Assembly (NCBI RefSeq): GCF_014203555.1
Contig: NZ_JACHJH010000001.1
Coordinates: forward strand, 606,013-670,012
Reading direction: 5' to 3'
DNA: 64,000 bases
Origin: Streptomyces olivoverticillatus
GTDB taxonomy: Bacteria > Actinomycetota > Actinomycetes > Streptomycetales > Streptomycetaceae
The notes under the pieces were generated by a model. It had not been told where the DNA came from and did no database searches. It saw only the letters and a program-made list of their open reading frames with translations. Position 1 is the first letter of the stretch. Every line of letters begins with the position of its first letter. Made by a program: the position numbers and the translations under genes. This document shows, one piece after another, positions 24,932 to 32,732 of this stretch.

Positions 24932-25684
24932 CTACGGGCTGACGCGCCCGTAGGACTCGAACGCCGCGTGGGTGAGGGGCATCAGGCGGGCGAACTCGGC
25001 TTCCATGCCCTCGGCCACCAGCTCGATCTCCCGCTGCGGGGAGGAGGGGTAGGCGGAGTCGGGGCGATTGGTGCGCAGGCCCAGGAAGTGCATCAGGGCG
25101 CGGGCGTTGCAGGTGGCGTACACCGAGGAGTAGGTGGCCACCGGCAGGACCATGCGGGCGATCTCGCGGGCGATGCCGGCCTCCAGCATGCGGGTGTACT
25201 CGCGGTAGGCGGAGACGTAGACCTCGCTGGCGGAGGTGACCACGTTCTCCAGGTCGCCGGGGCCGCCGGGGACGTAGTTGTAGTGGCCGGGCTTGCCCTC
25301 CTGGCGCAGCAGGCGCTGCTCGTCGGGCACGTAGAAGACGGGCTCCAGCTCCCGGTAGCGGGCGCTCTCCTCGTTGAAGGACCAGGTGCGGTGCCGCATC
25401 ATGTGCCGGACGGTGAAGATGGGCGCGCTGACGAGGAACGTCATGTAGTTGTGCTCGAAGGGGCTGCCGTGGCGGCAGCGCATCAGGTACTTGATCAGGC
25501 CGTCGGTGTAGCCGTCGCCCTTGTCCTCGCGCTGGGCGCGCTCGCCCGCGGTGGAGACGCGGGCCGCGCGGACGACGCTGAGGTCGCTCGCGCTGTGGTC
25601 GACGAGCTCGACGGTGATGTCGCTGCGCAGCTCGATGCCGAGCGCGGTGCCGGCGGTGGTCTCTTCGGTGAGCTGGATGGTCAT
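24932..25684 (-). CDS. ThyX-like flavin-dependent thymidylate synthase, in a biosynthetic operon
   Basis: A 250-residue ThyX-family protein with the full signature RHRTWSFNEESARY (RHRxxSxNxxSxR), the HNYMTFLVSAPIFTVRHMMRHR region and the NARALMHFLGLR substrate-binding helix. ThyX methylates dUMP using methylene-tetrahydrofolate, NADPH and FAD. Embedding in an operon with KAS III enzymes, an oxygenase and a LOG hydrolase, and translational overlap (ATGA) with the upstream transporter gene, suggest a specialised paralogue that methylates or hydroxymethylates a pyrimidine nucleotide. A housekeeping role cannot be excluded. AAAGG precedes the ATG. Confidence 0.9.
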   Translation of the reverse strand: MTIQLTEETTAGTALGIELRSDITVELVDHSASDLSVVRAARVSTAGERAQREDKGDGYTDGLIKYLMRCRHGSPFEHNYMTFLVSAPIFTVRHMMRHRTWSFNEESARYRELEPVFYVPDEQRLLRQEGKPGHYNYVPGGPGDLENVVTSASEVYVSAYREYTRMLEAGIAREIARMVLPVATYSSVYATCNARALMHFLGLRTNRPDSAYPSSPQREIELVAEGMEAEFARLMPLTHAAFESYGRVSP

Positions 25685-26697
25685 GTCCACTGCCTTTCGG
25701 GTACGGGAGTGTGCTGGTCGGAAAGTTCGGAAGGTTCGGAGGGGGTGGTGGCCGGCCGGGCTCCGGGGCGGGAGGCGAGGACGGCGGCGACGACGATCGC
25801 GGCCGAGGACAGCAGCGTGGTGAGGCCCGTCGGCCTGCCGCCGCCGGCCGCGAGGTCGATGACGAGCGAGCCGACGGTCTGGCCGCCGACCATGGCCAGG
25901 CCCATCACCAGGACACCGATGTGGCGCACCAGGAGCACCGAGGCCAGGACGAAGGCGACGCCGAGCAGGCCGCCGGTGTAGAGCAGCGGGTCGTGCGGCC
26001 AGTGCCGCGGCGGCCCGGTGAGGGCGAGGTCGATGCCCATGGCCGCGCTGACGACGAGGACGCCGAGGAGGAAGTTGAGCGCCACGGACGGGTAGGGGGA
26101 GCCGGCGACGGCGTTGAGCCTGCCGTTCACGGCCATCTGCCAGGACAGGCCGATGCCCGCGGCGAACGGCAGGAGCGCCAGCCAGATCGTCTCGGCGGTG
26201 AGGGAGCCGAGGAGCGGTACGGTCACGGCGGCCAGGGCCACCGCGGCTCCGGTCAGCCGCCGGGCGTCGACCGGGGTGGCCGCGCCGGGGCCGATGCCGC
26301 GGTGGTCCACGCACAGTCCGCTGAGGGTCTGCCCCGCCACCAGGGCGACGGTGTAGAGGGCGGTGCCCAGGGCCGCGGTGCTGGTGGCCTGGGAGAGCAC
26401 CACCACGCCGCCGACGATGCCGCCGAGGAAGTGCCAGGGCCGCAGGGCGGGGGTGCCGCCCCGGGTGCGGCGGGCCAGTCGGCCGGTGCCGCGCCTGAAT
26501 TCCGGCAGGAAGGGGCAGAGGGCCGCCAGCAGGACGAAGCTGAGTCCGTCGGAGACGGTGGCCGCGGCCACCCCGTCGTCCAGCGCCTCGCCCAGCCGGC
26601 CGTTGATCCACGCCTGGAGGGCGAGGACGGCGCCCGCCGCGGTGGCGGCGGCGATGGCCGGGCTGCGGGCCCTGCCGCGTAACGGCTCGGTGCTCAT
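25681..26697 (-). CDS. DMT-superfamily transporter (YdcZ-like, two DUF606 repeats)
   Basis: A 338-residue integral membrane protein with about ten hydrophobic segments arranged as two five-helix halves. Each half opens with the repeat feature LALQAWINGRLGEALD or LSWQMAVNGRLNAVAG; this NGRL duplication is typical of the YdcZ/DUF606 branch. It probably exports the pathway product or moves a precursor. It overlaps the oxygenase gene upstream and the thyX paralogue downstream by ATGA junctions, so the three are translated as a unit. Confidence 0.85.
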   Translation of the reverse strand: MSTEPLRGRARSPAIAAATAAGAVLALQAWINGRLGEALDDGVAAATVSDGLSFVLLAALCPFLPEFRRGTGRLARRTRGGTPALRPWHFLGGIVGGVVVLSQATSTAALGTALYTVALVAGQTLSGLCVDHRGIGPGAATPVDARRLTGAAVALAAVTVPLLGSLTAETIWLALLPFAAGIGLSWQMAVNGRLNAVAGSPYPSVALNFLLGVLVVSAAMGIDLALTGPPRHWPHDPLLYTGGLLGVAFVLASVLLVRHIGVLVMGLAMVGGQTVGSLVIDLAAGGGRPTGLTTLLSSAAIVVAAVLASRPGARPATTPSEPSELSDQHTPVPERQWT

Positions 26698-27749
26698 ATC
26701 CCGTACGCGGCGCTGAGCTTGCCGGTGAGGTAGGCCCCGGAGGTGGTGGCCGGGTGCCGGGGCGGGTTGCCGGGGCCGGTGCAGGTGGGGATGCACTCGA
26801 TGGGTGCGTCGTAGTTGGGCTGGAGGAAGAAGGGCACCGAGTAGCGCTTGCGGGTGGCCACGTCGCGCGGGGGGTTGACCACGCGGTGGACGGTGCTGAC
26901 CCAGCGGTAGTTGGTCCAGAAGGCCATCAGGTCGCCGATGTTGATGACGAACGAGCCGTTGATGGCGGGGACGTCCACCCACTCGCCGCCCTTGTCGAGG
27001 ACCTGGAGGCCGCCGGGGGCACCGTCCTGGTAGAGGATGGTGAGGCTGCCCCAGTCGCTGTGGACGCCCTTGCGCAGCTGTCCGGGCTCGGGCGGGTTCT
27101 CCTGGCCGGGGTAGTAGTTGGCGGTCAGGTTGGTCATGTGCTGGTCGATCTTGTCGTCGAACCAGTGCTCGGGGAGGTCCAGGGCGAGGGCGAAGAGCCG
27201 CATCAGCTCCTGGGCCAGTTCCTCCATGGCCGTGTAGTAGGCGGTGAACGCCTCGCGGAAGCCGGGCAGGTCCGGCCATTTGTTGGGGAGCCGGAGCTCC
27301 GCGGGGGCGGTGGCGGGGATGCCCCTGGCGCCCGTCTCGCCGAGCCGGTTGTAGGTGTACGTCTCCGACAGGTCGGCCAGCCGGCGCTCCTGTTCGGCGT
27401 CGACGCCGCTGTTGGCCGCGGCCAGGTTGCCCTTGTGCCCGAAGCCGCGCATCAGCGGGTCGGCCGGGTCGGCGAGCAGGCCCTGCTTGACCGCGTCGGG
27501 GAGGGCGAAGAAGGTGCGGGTGGCCTCGTAGACGTCGCGGATGCGGGTCTGGGGGACGCCGTGTCCGACGATGGCCATGAAGCCGCTGGTCTCGCAGACC
27601 TCGCCGATGGCCTTGGCCACCTGCAGGCGGCGGGCGGGGTCGCCCTGGCGGGCGCCGGAGACGTCGATGACGGGTACGTAGCCGTCGACCAGAGTGATGG
27701 GCCTGGCTCCGGCGGCGGCCGGGTGCGGGGTGGTGGTGCTGGTCGTCAC
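26694..27749 (-). CDS. Isopenicillin N synthase-like Fe(II) dioxygenase
   Basis: A 351-residue member of the IPNS/2-oxoglutarate-dependent dioxygenase family. The DIOX_N region is present (PVIDVSGARQGDPARRLQVAKAIGEVCETSGFMAIVGHG). Iron ligands are His and Asp in HSDWGSLTILYQ and the second His in STVHRVVNPP; RKRYSVPFF supplies the RxS co-substrate motif, favouring 2-oxoglutarate use. It could hydroxylate, desaturate or cyclise the pathway intermediate. GTG 27749 is chosen because AAGGAG lies 7 nt upstream; an in-frame GTG at 27794 lacks one. Confidence 0.92.
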   Translation of the reverse strand: MTTSTTTPHPAAAGARPITLVDGYVPVIDVSGARQGDPARRLQVAKAIGEVCETSGFMAIVGHGVPQTRIRDVYEATRTFFALPDAVKQGLLADPADPLMRGFGHKGNLAAANSGVDAEQERRLADLSETYTYNRLGETGARGIPATAPAELRLPNKWPDLPGFREAFTAYYTAMEELAQELMRLFALALDLPEHWFDDKIDQHMTNLTANYYPGQENPPEPGQLRKGVHSDWGSLTILYQDGAPGGLQVLDKGGEWVDVPAINGSFVINIGDLMAFWTNYRWVSTVHRVVNPPRDVATRKRYSVPFFLQPNYDAPIECIPTCTGPGNPPRHPATTSGAYLTGKLSAAYGI

Positions 27750-27825
27750 CTCGTGGCTCCTTGTCGCTTTGGTAGTGGGGCGGGCAGTGTTCACGGCGCG
27801 GATCTCAGCGAATTCACCGTGCGGT

Positions 27826-28641
27826 TCACCGGCCGGTGAACTCCGCCTGGCCGGGTCCGCTGCAGAGGAAGCCGCGCATGCCCGCGGCGCGGTCCTCGGT
27901 GGCGAACAGGCCGGCGAAGAGCCGGGTCTCCAGGCCCAGGCCGGTGGCCAGGTCGCTGGTGCCGCCCTGGTCGACGGCCGCTTTGATGGCGCCGAGGGCG
28001 ACGGCGGGGCCGGCGGCCAGGCGACTCGCGCGGGCGACGGCCGCGTCCAGGACCTTGGAGTCCGTGACGACCTCGTCGGCCAGGCCGATCGACTGTGCCT
28101 CGGCGGCGCTGACGGCGCGGCCGGTCATCATCAGGTCCTTGGCGCGGGCGGGCCCGACGAGCCGGGGCAGCCGCTGGGTGCCGCCCGCACCCGGCATGAC
28201 GCCGAGCAGCACTTCCGGCAGCCCGAGCCGGGCCTCGCGCCCGCAGATGCGGTAGTCGGCGGTCAGCGCCAGCTCGCAGCCCCCGCCGAGCGCCGGCCCG
28301 TTGACGGCCGCGATGACGGGCTTGGGGATCTCGGCGACGGCGTTGAACGCCCCTTGCAGCAGGGGTGCGTGCTGCGTCATCTCGGCGTGCGTCATGCCCG
28401 ACATCTCGCGGATGTCGGCGCCGGCGGAGAAGGCCTTGGGGCCTCCGTGGAGGACGACCACGCGGACGTCGTCGCGCCGGGCGGCCTCGTCGGCGGCGCG
28501 GTGCAGCTGCGCCTGCATATCGCGGTCGAGGATGTTGAGCGGGGGGCGGTCGAGCCTGATGACGGCCACCGCGCCGGGCAGCAGTTCGAGGCGGACCTCG
28601 CCGGCCGGTGCGGCCTTCTCCTGCGTCGGCTCCTGTTCCAT
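27826..28641 (-). CDS. Enoyl-CoA hydratase/isomerase family protein
   Basis: A 271-residue crotonase-fold enzyme. The CoA/oxyanion-hole segments are AFSAGADIREM and NGPALGGGCELALTADYRI, and both catalytic Glu positions are occupied (GGGCELAL and LGLPEVLLGVMPGAGGTQ), as in true hydratases. It likely hydrates or dehydrates a short acyl thioester made by the KAS III enzymes. The ATG at 28641 overlaps the ketoreductase stop as TGATG, a standard coupling junction; an in-frame GTG at 28650 is an alternative. Confidence 0.9.
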   Translation of the reverse strand: MEQEPTQEKAAPAGEVRLELLPGAVAVIRLDRPPLNILDRDMQAQLHRAADEAARRDDVRVVVLHGGPKAFSAGADIREMSGMTHAEMTQHAPLLQGAFNAVAEIPKPVIAAVNGPALGGGCELALTADYRICGREARLGLPEVLLGVMPGAGGTQRLPRLVGPARAKDLMMTGRAVSAAEAQSIGLADEVVTDSKVLDAAVARASRLAAGPAVALGAIKAAVDQGGTSDLATGLGLETRLFAGLFATEDRAAGMRGFLCSGPGQAEFTGR

Positions 28642-29378
28642 CACGCCCACAGCAGGCCTCCGTTGACCTCGAGCACATGGCCGTTGACGTAGGAGCTCGC
28701 CTCGTCGGCGAGGAAGACCGCGGCGGCGGCGACCTCCTCGGCGCGCCCGGCCCGGCCGAGGGCGAAGCGGGTGCGGTAGGCCTCCCAGGCCTTGTCGTTG
28801 TTCTTGAGGGCGCGGCCCATGCCCTCGTCGATGATGCCCGGGGCCAGGCCGTTGACCAGGATGCCTTTGGGGCCGAGCTCGATCGCCGAGACCTTGGTGA
28901 ACATCTCGATGGCGGCCTTGGTGGCGCAGTATCCGGCGGCGCCCACCGCGACCCGCGTCGCCATGCTGGAGGAGACGTTGATGATGCGGCCGCCGCGCTC
29001 CTTGAGGAACGGCACCGCCGCCTGGGTGGTGAGGAAGGTGCCGGTGAGGTTGGTGCCGACCATCTCCTGCCAGTGTTCCTCCGACAGCCGCTCGACACGG
29101 CCGTCCCGGCTGACGCCGGCGTTGGCGACGACCACGTCGACGGAGCCGAAGCAGTCGCGGGCCGAGGCCATCAGGGCGCCGAGCGAGTCGGCGGAGGTGA
29201 CGTCCACGCTCTCCAGGCGGGCCCGGTCGGGGTGGAGGTCCAGCACCTCCTTGAAGTCGTAGGGGCTCCGGGCCGCGGCCACCACGTTGGCGCCCTCGGC
29301 CAGGTACCGCTCGGCGATGGCGCGCCCGAGGCCGCGGGTGCCGCCGGTGATCACTGCTGTTCGTCCAGCGAGTCGCAC
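28641..29378 (-). CDS. SDR-family 3-oxoacyl reductase (FabG-like)
   Basis: A 245-residue short-chain dehydrogenase. The NADP-binding TGGTRGLGRAIAERY, the NAG equivalent VVANAGVSRDG, the catalytic Ser in INVSSSMA and YxxxK in GYCATKAAIEMF are intact. It would reduce the beta-keto product of the KAS III enzymes. GTG start with AAGGAG 6 nt upstream. It ends by overlapping the hydratase gene, so reduction and dehydration steps are co-translated. Confidence 0.92.
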   Translation of the reverse strand: MRLAGRTAVITGGTRGLGRAIAERYLAEGANVVAAARSPYDFKEVLDLHPDRARLESVDVTSADSLGALMASARDCFGSVDVVVANAGVSRDGRVERLSEEHWQEMVGTNLTGTFLTTQAAVPFLKERGGRIINVSSSMATRVAVGAAGYCATKAAIEMFTKVSAIELGPKGILVNGLAPGIIDEGMGRALKNNDKAWEAYRTRFALGRAGRAEEVAAAAVFLADEASSYVNGHVLEVNGGLLWA

Positions 29379-29406
29379 GCTGGTCTCCTTCCGGGGGTGG
29401 GTGGGC

Positions 29407-30390
29407 TCAGTACCAGGTGACGACTGCGGCGCCCGCGGTCATGCCGCCGCCCACGGCGGCCAGCAGCAGGTGCTCGCCGCGCCGGAAGGGCCGGCGGGTG
29501 TGCTCGTGGTGCAGGGTGAGCGGGATGGAGGCGGCCGCGGTGTTGCCCAGGAAGGGGGCGGTGAGCGGGACCCGGGCGGGGTCGATGCCCATCTCCCGCA
29601 CGCAGGTCTCGATCAGCCGGGTGTTGGCCTGGTGGAAGACGAAGCGGCCGATGTCCTCGATCCGCAGGCCGCTCTCGGCGAGCGCCTCGGAGATGACCTT
29701 CGGGAAGGTGCGCAGGACGTAGTCGCGCACGTCGCGGCCGCGCATGCGGAAGAGGTGCTCGCCGCGTTCGCGGGCGGCCGCGTCCGCGGGCTGCCGGGTG
29801 CCGCCGGCCACGACCTCGACGAACTCGCGGTGCGCGCCGTCGGCGGCGAGGTGGACGTGCCGGATGCCGTATCCCTCGGGTACGGGGCCCAGGACCACGG
29901 CGCCGGCGCCGTCGCCGAAGAGGCTGACCGTGCGGCGGTCGGTGCGGTCCATCTGGGTGGAGTAGATGTCGGCGCCCACCACCAGCGCGGTGCCGCCGGG
30001 CGTCCGGGTCGCCAGCAGGGAGTCGGCGACGGCGAGCCCGTAGAGGAAGCCCGAGCAGACGGCGTTGACGTCGAAGGCGGGCACGCCGGGCAGGCCGAGC
30101 CGGTCCTGGAGGATGGCCGCGGTGGAGGGCTGCGGCTGGTCGGGGGTGGAGGTGGCGACGACGATGTGCTGCAACTGCCGCCGCAGCTGCGGCAGTCCGT
30201 CCAGTGCGTGGTCCGCCGCCCGGTAGGCGATCTCGGAGGTCGTGGTGCCCGGGGCGCAGTAGCGCCGTTCGAGGACGCCGGTGCGCTCCTCCACCCAGCT
30301 CTGGGGGGCGCCGGTCCACTCGGCGATCGTGGCGTTGTCGATGACGTGCTCGGGCAGGTGGGTCCCGAGGGAGAGCAGTCCTGTGTTCAC
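29407..30390 (-). CDS. Beta-ketoacyl-ACP synthase III (FabH-like)
   Basis: A 327-residue KAS III with a complete triad: Cys in FDVNAVCSGFLYGL (about 111), His in FVFHQANTRLIE (about 245) and Asn in FLGNTAAASIPLTL (about 275). It would condense an acyl-CoA with a malonyl thioester. The GTG start follows GAAGGG. It lies 16 bp after the first gene of the operon (a degenerate homologue). A fatty-acid housekeeping role is unlikely because no acpP, fabD or fabF lies nearby. Confidence 0.92.
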   Translation of the reverse strand: MNTGLLSLGTHLPEHVIDNATIAEWTGAPQSWVEERTGVLERRYCAPGTTTSEIAYRAADHALDGLPQLRRQLQHIVVATSTPDQPQPSTAAILQDRLGLPGVPAFDVNAVCSGFLYGLAVADSLLATRTPGGTALVVGADIYSTQMDRTDRRTVSLFGDGAGAVVLGPVPEGYGIRHVHLAADGAHREFVEVVAGGTRQPADAAARERGEHLFRMRGRDVRDYVLRTFPKVISEALAESGLRIEDIGRFVFHQANTRLIETCVREMGIDPARVPLTAPFLGNTAAASIPLTLHHEHTRRPFRRGEHLLLAAVGGGMTAGAAVVTWY

Positions 30391-30406
30391 GGTTGCGCCC
30401 TTCTCG

Positions 30407-31447
30407 TCAGCTGTCGGTGCCGGGGGCCTGGACGACGGCGCCGACCCAGGTGAAGCCGCCGCCCGCGCCGATGAGGACGGCCATCTCGCCGGGGGCGAGG
30501 ATCTGCTGCTCGACCAGGTCGTCGAGGTCGGCTCCCCAGTCGCTGCAGCCGAGGTGGCCGGTGTGGTCGTCGAAGCGCAGGTGCTCGCACTTGAGGACGT
30601 CTTCGAGCACGGGCAGGTACTGGGCGTCGAGGGTGCGGGCGCCGACGCGCGGCAGGACGAGGCAGCGCAGGCGGGGGTCGTCGCTCTGCACGCCGGCGTC
30701 GCGCAGGGTGTCGTGCAGGACGGTGCGGATGCGGGTGCGGGCGATCTCGTCGAAGACGCCCTTGCCCATGTCGGCGGTGGCCTGGCGGGCGGCGGTGACG
30801 GCGTCGACGGGCATGCCCGGTTCCAGGGGTACGGAGTTGAGGGGGGCGTGGCCGCGCAGGACGACTTCCAGCTCGACGTCGGAGACGGTGTTCAGCGAGC
30901 GGAGGAAGAAGGCGTCGTCGGGCTGCGGATCGCGGTGCAGGAGGATCGCGGCGGCGGCGTCGCCCAGGCCCATCGAGGGGTAGGAGTTCCAGCGGTCGAT
31001 GCCGGGGCGGACGTAGCGGTCGGAGGAAGTCACCAGGGCCTTGGAGACCGTGGGGTCCGCCTGCAGCCGCAGCGCCGCGTCGTAGAGGGCGAGCGCTCCG
31101 CCGTCGCAGCCCTGGTGGATGGCGAGCGGCAGGCAGTCGGTGGCGCCGAGCTGGTTGGCGATGTAGTGCGGAGGCGACCAGAGTTCGTGGCCCTGGTAGT
31201 AGAGCCAGGTGTGGATCAGCAGGTCGACGTCGTCCGGTCGCCAGGCGGCTCGTTCAAGTGCAGTACGTGCCGCCCGTACCGCCATGTCGGGGGCCGGGAC
31301 GTCGGAGACGGGCAGGGCGCGGACGCCGATGCGCTGTGCCGACTTGATGTCCAGGCGTCCTTCGTCCATGGCCTGAGCTGAGGTTTCGCTGGTTTCGGGG
31401 AACCAGGTACCGACAGCTCGGATCGATAAGTCGTTGCCGAACCGCAC
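30407..31447 (-). CDS. KAS III-like acyltransferase/ketosynthase with altered triad
   Basis: A 346-residue thiolase-fold protein, the first gene of the operon. The nucleophile Cys is kept in PLAIHQGCDGGALALYDAAL. The usual His motif reads LVLPRVGARTLD instead of HQANxR, and the Asn motif reads GHLGCSDWGADLDD. Cys is thus retained while His and Asn are replaced. Related KAS III homologues in natural-product pathways act as acyltransferases (CerJ type) and use a changed triad. GTG 31447 has GAGGAG at good spacing. Confidence 0.85.
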   Translation of the reverse strand: MRFGNDLSIRAVGTWFPETSETSAQAMDEGRLDIKSAQRIGVRALPVSDVPAPDMAVRAARTALERAAWRPDDVDLLIHTWLYYQGHELWSPPHYIANQLGATDCLPLAIHQGCDGGALALYDAALRLQADPTVSKALVTSSDRYVRPGIDRWNSYPSMGLGDAAAAILLHRDPQPDDAFFLRSLNTVSDVELEVVLRGHAPLNSVPLEPGMPVDAVTAARQATADMGKGVFDEIARTRIRTVLHDTLRDAGVQSDDPRLRCLVLPRVGARTLDAQYLPVLEDVLKCEHLRFDDHTGHLGCSDWGADLDDLVEQQILAPGEMAVLIGAGGGFTWVGAVVQAPGTDS

Positions 31448-31641
31448 GTGTTGCTCCTCTTCGTCCTGCCGCGCCAAGGGACTCGCCGAGCGCACCTCGC
31501 GGGCGCCGGACGGGATGGCATTGGAGATCTGGAAGGGCTTGGTCGTGACGGCGCGCCTCGATGGCCGCTGGATGCGGGTGAGTTGCGTGCCGTCAGGGGC
31601 CGGTCCCCGGGGGTTCCGGCTCCGGCCTCTGCCGTGATCTC

Positions 31642-31670
31642 ACTAAAACCAAACCGATCGCCCTTGTCAA
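31642..31670 (-). promoter_or_regulatory. Operon promoter with candidate gamma-butyrolactone-receptor box
   Basis: On the minus strand TTGACA (31670-31665), a 17-bp spacer and TTTAGT (31647-31642) form the best sigma70-type promoter in the window, about 200 bp before the KAS III-like gene. The spacer contains CGATCGGTTTGGTTT, which resembles one half of the ARE box (CGGTnTGTTT) bound by ScbR/ArpA-type receptors, one of which is encoded about 320 bp upstream. Overlap with the -35/-10 spacer would allow repression. Confidence 0.6.
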
Positions 31671-31985
31671 CAGACATAGATCGATTCGACTTACGCGATG
31701 GATTCACCCCGGTTTGATCCTGTGCATCTACGAAGGCCCCACTGCCCAAAGTGGGGCAGATCCGAGCCTTTCGGCTTTGCCAGAAGCAGAAGATCAGTTG
31801 AACACCAAGACGGCGTAAAGAGCCTGGGAGCCAATTCAGACCGTGTGGTACGAATATCTAGCTGCAACGTACAACTTCACTGCGAGGGGGACGGTCCGTG
31901 CGGTTCACGGGGGAACGGTGCGAAGTGACGGGCGCCTTGGGCGCGTTGGAGACTCAGATGCTCCTGCGGGCGTCGTTGCCCCCGG
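31671..31985. other. Intergenic region upstream of the biosynthetic operon
   Basis: These 315 bp are AT-richer than the surroundings and lie between the operon promoter and the ScbR-like gene's 3' end. A plus-strand GTG frame from 31898 has a good ribosome site (GAGGGGGA) but runs antisense through the regulator gene and resembles nothing I know. I see no terminator for the regulator gene. Confidence 0.35.
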
Positions 31986-32639
31986 TCACAGCGGACGAAT
32001 GCCGCCGAAGCCGTCACAGTGCAGCGCCCTGGCGCAGGCCCGGAAGTGCGCGAGCTTGCGCGGGTGGACGACCCCCGGCAGCAGCGCCTCCCACATCTCG
32101 CCCAACTGCGGCACCAGCCCCGCCGCCAGGGTGTGCGTGATCACCTGGACGCCCGTGTAGGCGCCGACGAAGACCCGGGCGAGCAGCTCGGGCCGTACGT
32201 CTGCCCGCAGTTCGTGCTGATCACGAGCGCGCTCCAGTAGACCGGCGACGTGGGCCACCCAGTCCCGGTGGATGTCCGAGGCACAGCCGCGGAAGGCGGC
32301 GTTCTCGAGGACGAGCCGGACGCCGGCGCGCACCACCACGTGGTTCAGCAGCAGTTCGGCCAGTTCGCGCGACAGCCTCAGCAACAGCTCCAGCCCGGAC
32401 CCCTCGGCCCGGGCGAGCAGGCCGGCGTGCGCCATCCACAGCCGGTGCTGCTCCTCGACCACGGCGTGCGCCAGCTCTTCCTTCCCCGTGAAGTGGAAGT
32501 ACATGGCCCCCTTGGACGACGCCGCGTGGTCGAGGATGTCGTTGACGCTCGTGGACCCGTAGCCGTGCCGGTCGAACAGCTCCGCCGCCGCCAGGATCAG
32601 GGCCTGGCGGGTCTGCTCGGAACGGAACTGCTTCGGCAC
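31986..32639 (-). CDS. TetR-family regulator, ScbR/ArpA-like gamma-butyrolactone receptor type
   Basis: A 217-residue regulator. The N-terminal HTH SEQTRQALILAAAELFDRHGYGSTSVNDILDHAASSKGAMYFHFTGKEELAHAVVEEQ has the family layout. The ligand domain carries ARAGVRLVLENAAFRG, DWVAHVAGLLERARDQHELRADV and VFVGAYTGVQVITHTLAAG...GEMWEALLPGVVHP, which closely follow ScbR-type receptors. It probably represses the adjacent biosynthetic operon through the box at 31642-31670. No AfsA-like butyrolactone synthase is in the window. GTG start with GAGGAG upstream. Confidence 0.88.
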   Translation of the reverse strand: MPKQFRSEQTRQALILAAAELFDRHGYGSTSVNDILDHAASSKGAMYFHFTGKEELAHAVVEEQHRLWMAHAGLLARAEGSGLELLLRLSRELAELLLNHVVVRAGVRLVLENAAFRGCASDIHRDWVAHVAGLLERARDQHELRADVRPELLARVFVGAYTGVQVITHTLAAGLVPQLGEMWEALLPGVVHPRKLAHFRACARALHCDGFGGIRPL

Positions 32640-32674
32640 GGGGTCTCCTCACGGGCGGCGCGGCGGGTAACGCA

Positions 32675-32720
32675 GAGCGGGCCTGCACGGAGCGGGGGTC
32701 TCCGCACAGGCCCGCGTTCT
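32675..32720. terminator. Hairpin between MFS and ScbR-like genes
   Basis: An interrupted but long stem (AGAGCGGGCCTG...CGGAG / CTCCG...CAGGCCCGCGTTCT) lies in the 93-bp gap downstream of the MFS gene. It probably terminates the exporter transcript. Confidence 0.7.
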
Positions 32721-32732
32721 CGGGGGGGGCGC

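Noticed and set aside
21937..24942. 1001-residue plus-strand frame across the acyl-CoA synthetase and LOG genes
   Set aside because: Low-complexity shadow frame opposite three real genes; no motif supports it.
24932..25684. ThyX as simply the housekeeping thymidylate synthase
   Set aside because: Not excluded, but ATGA coupling to a transporter and oxygenase inside a pathway operon makes a specialised paralogue more likely. A genome-wide count of thyX/thyA would decide.
31898..32140. Plus-strand frame with a GAGGGGGA site before GTG
   Set aside because: Only the first 30 codons lie outside the ScbR-like gene; the remainder is antisense and Pro/Ala/Arg-rich. It resembles no known family.
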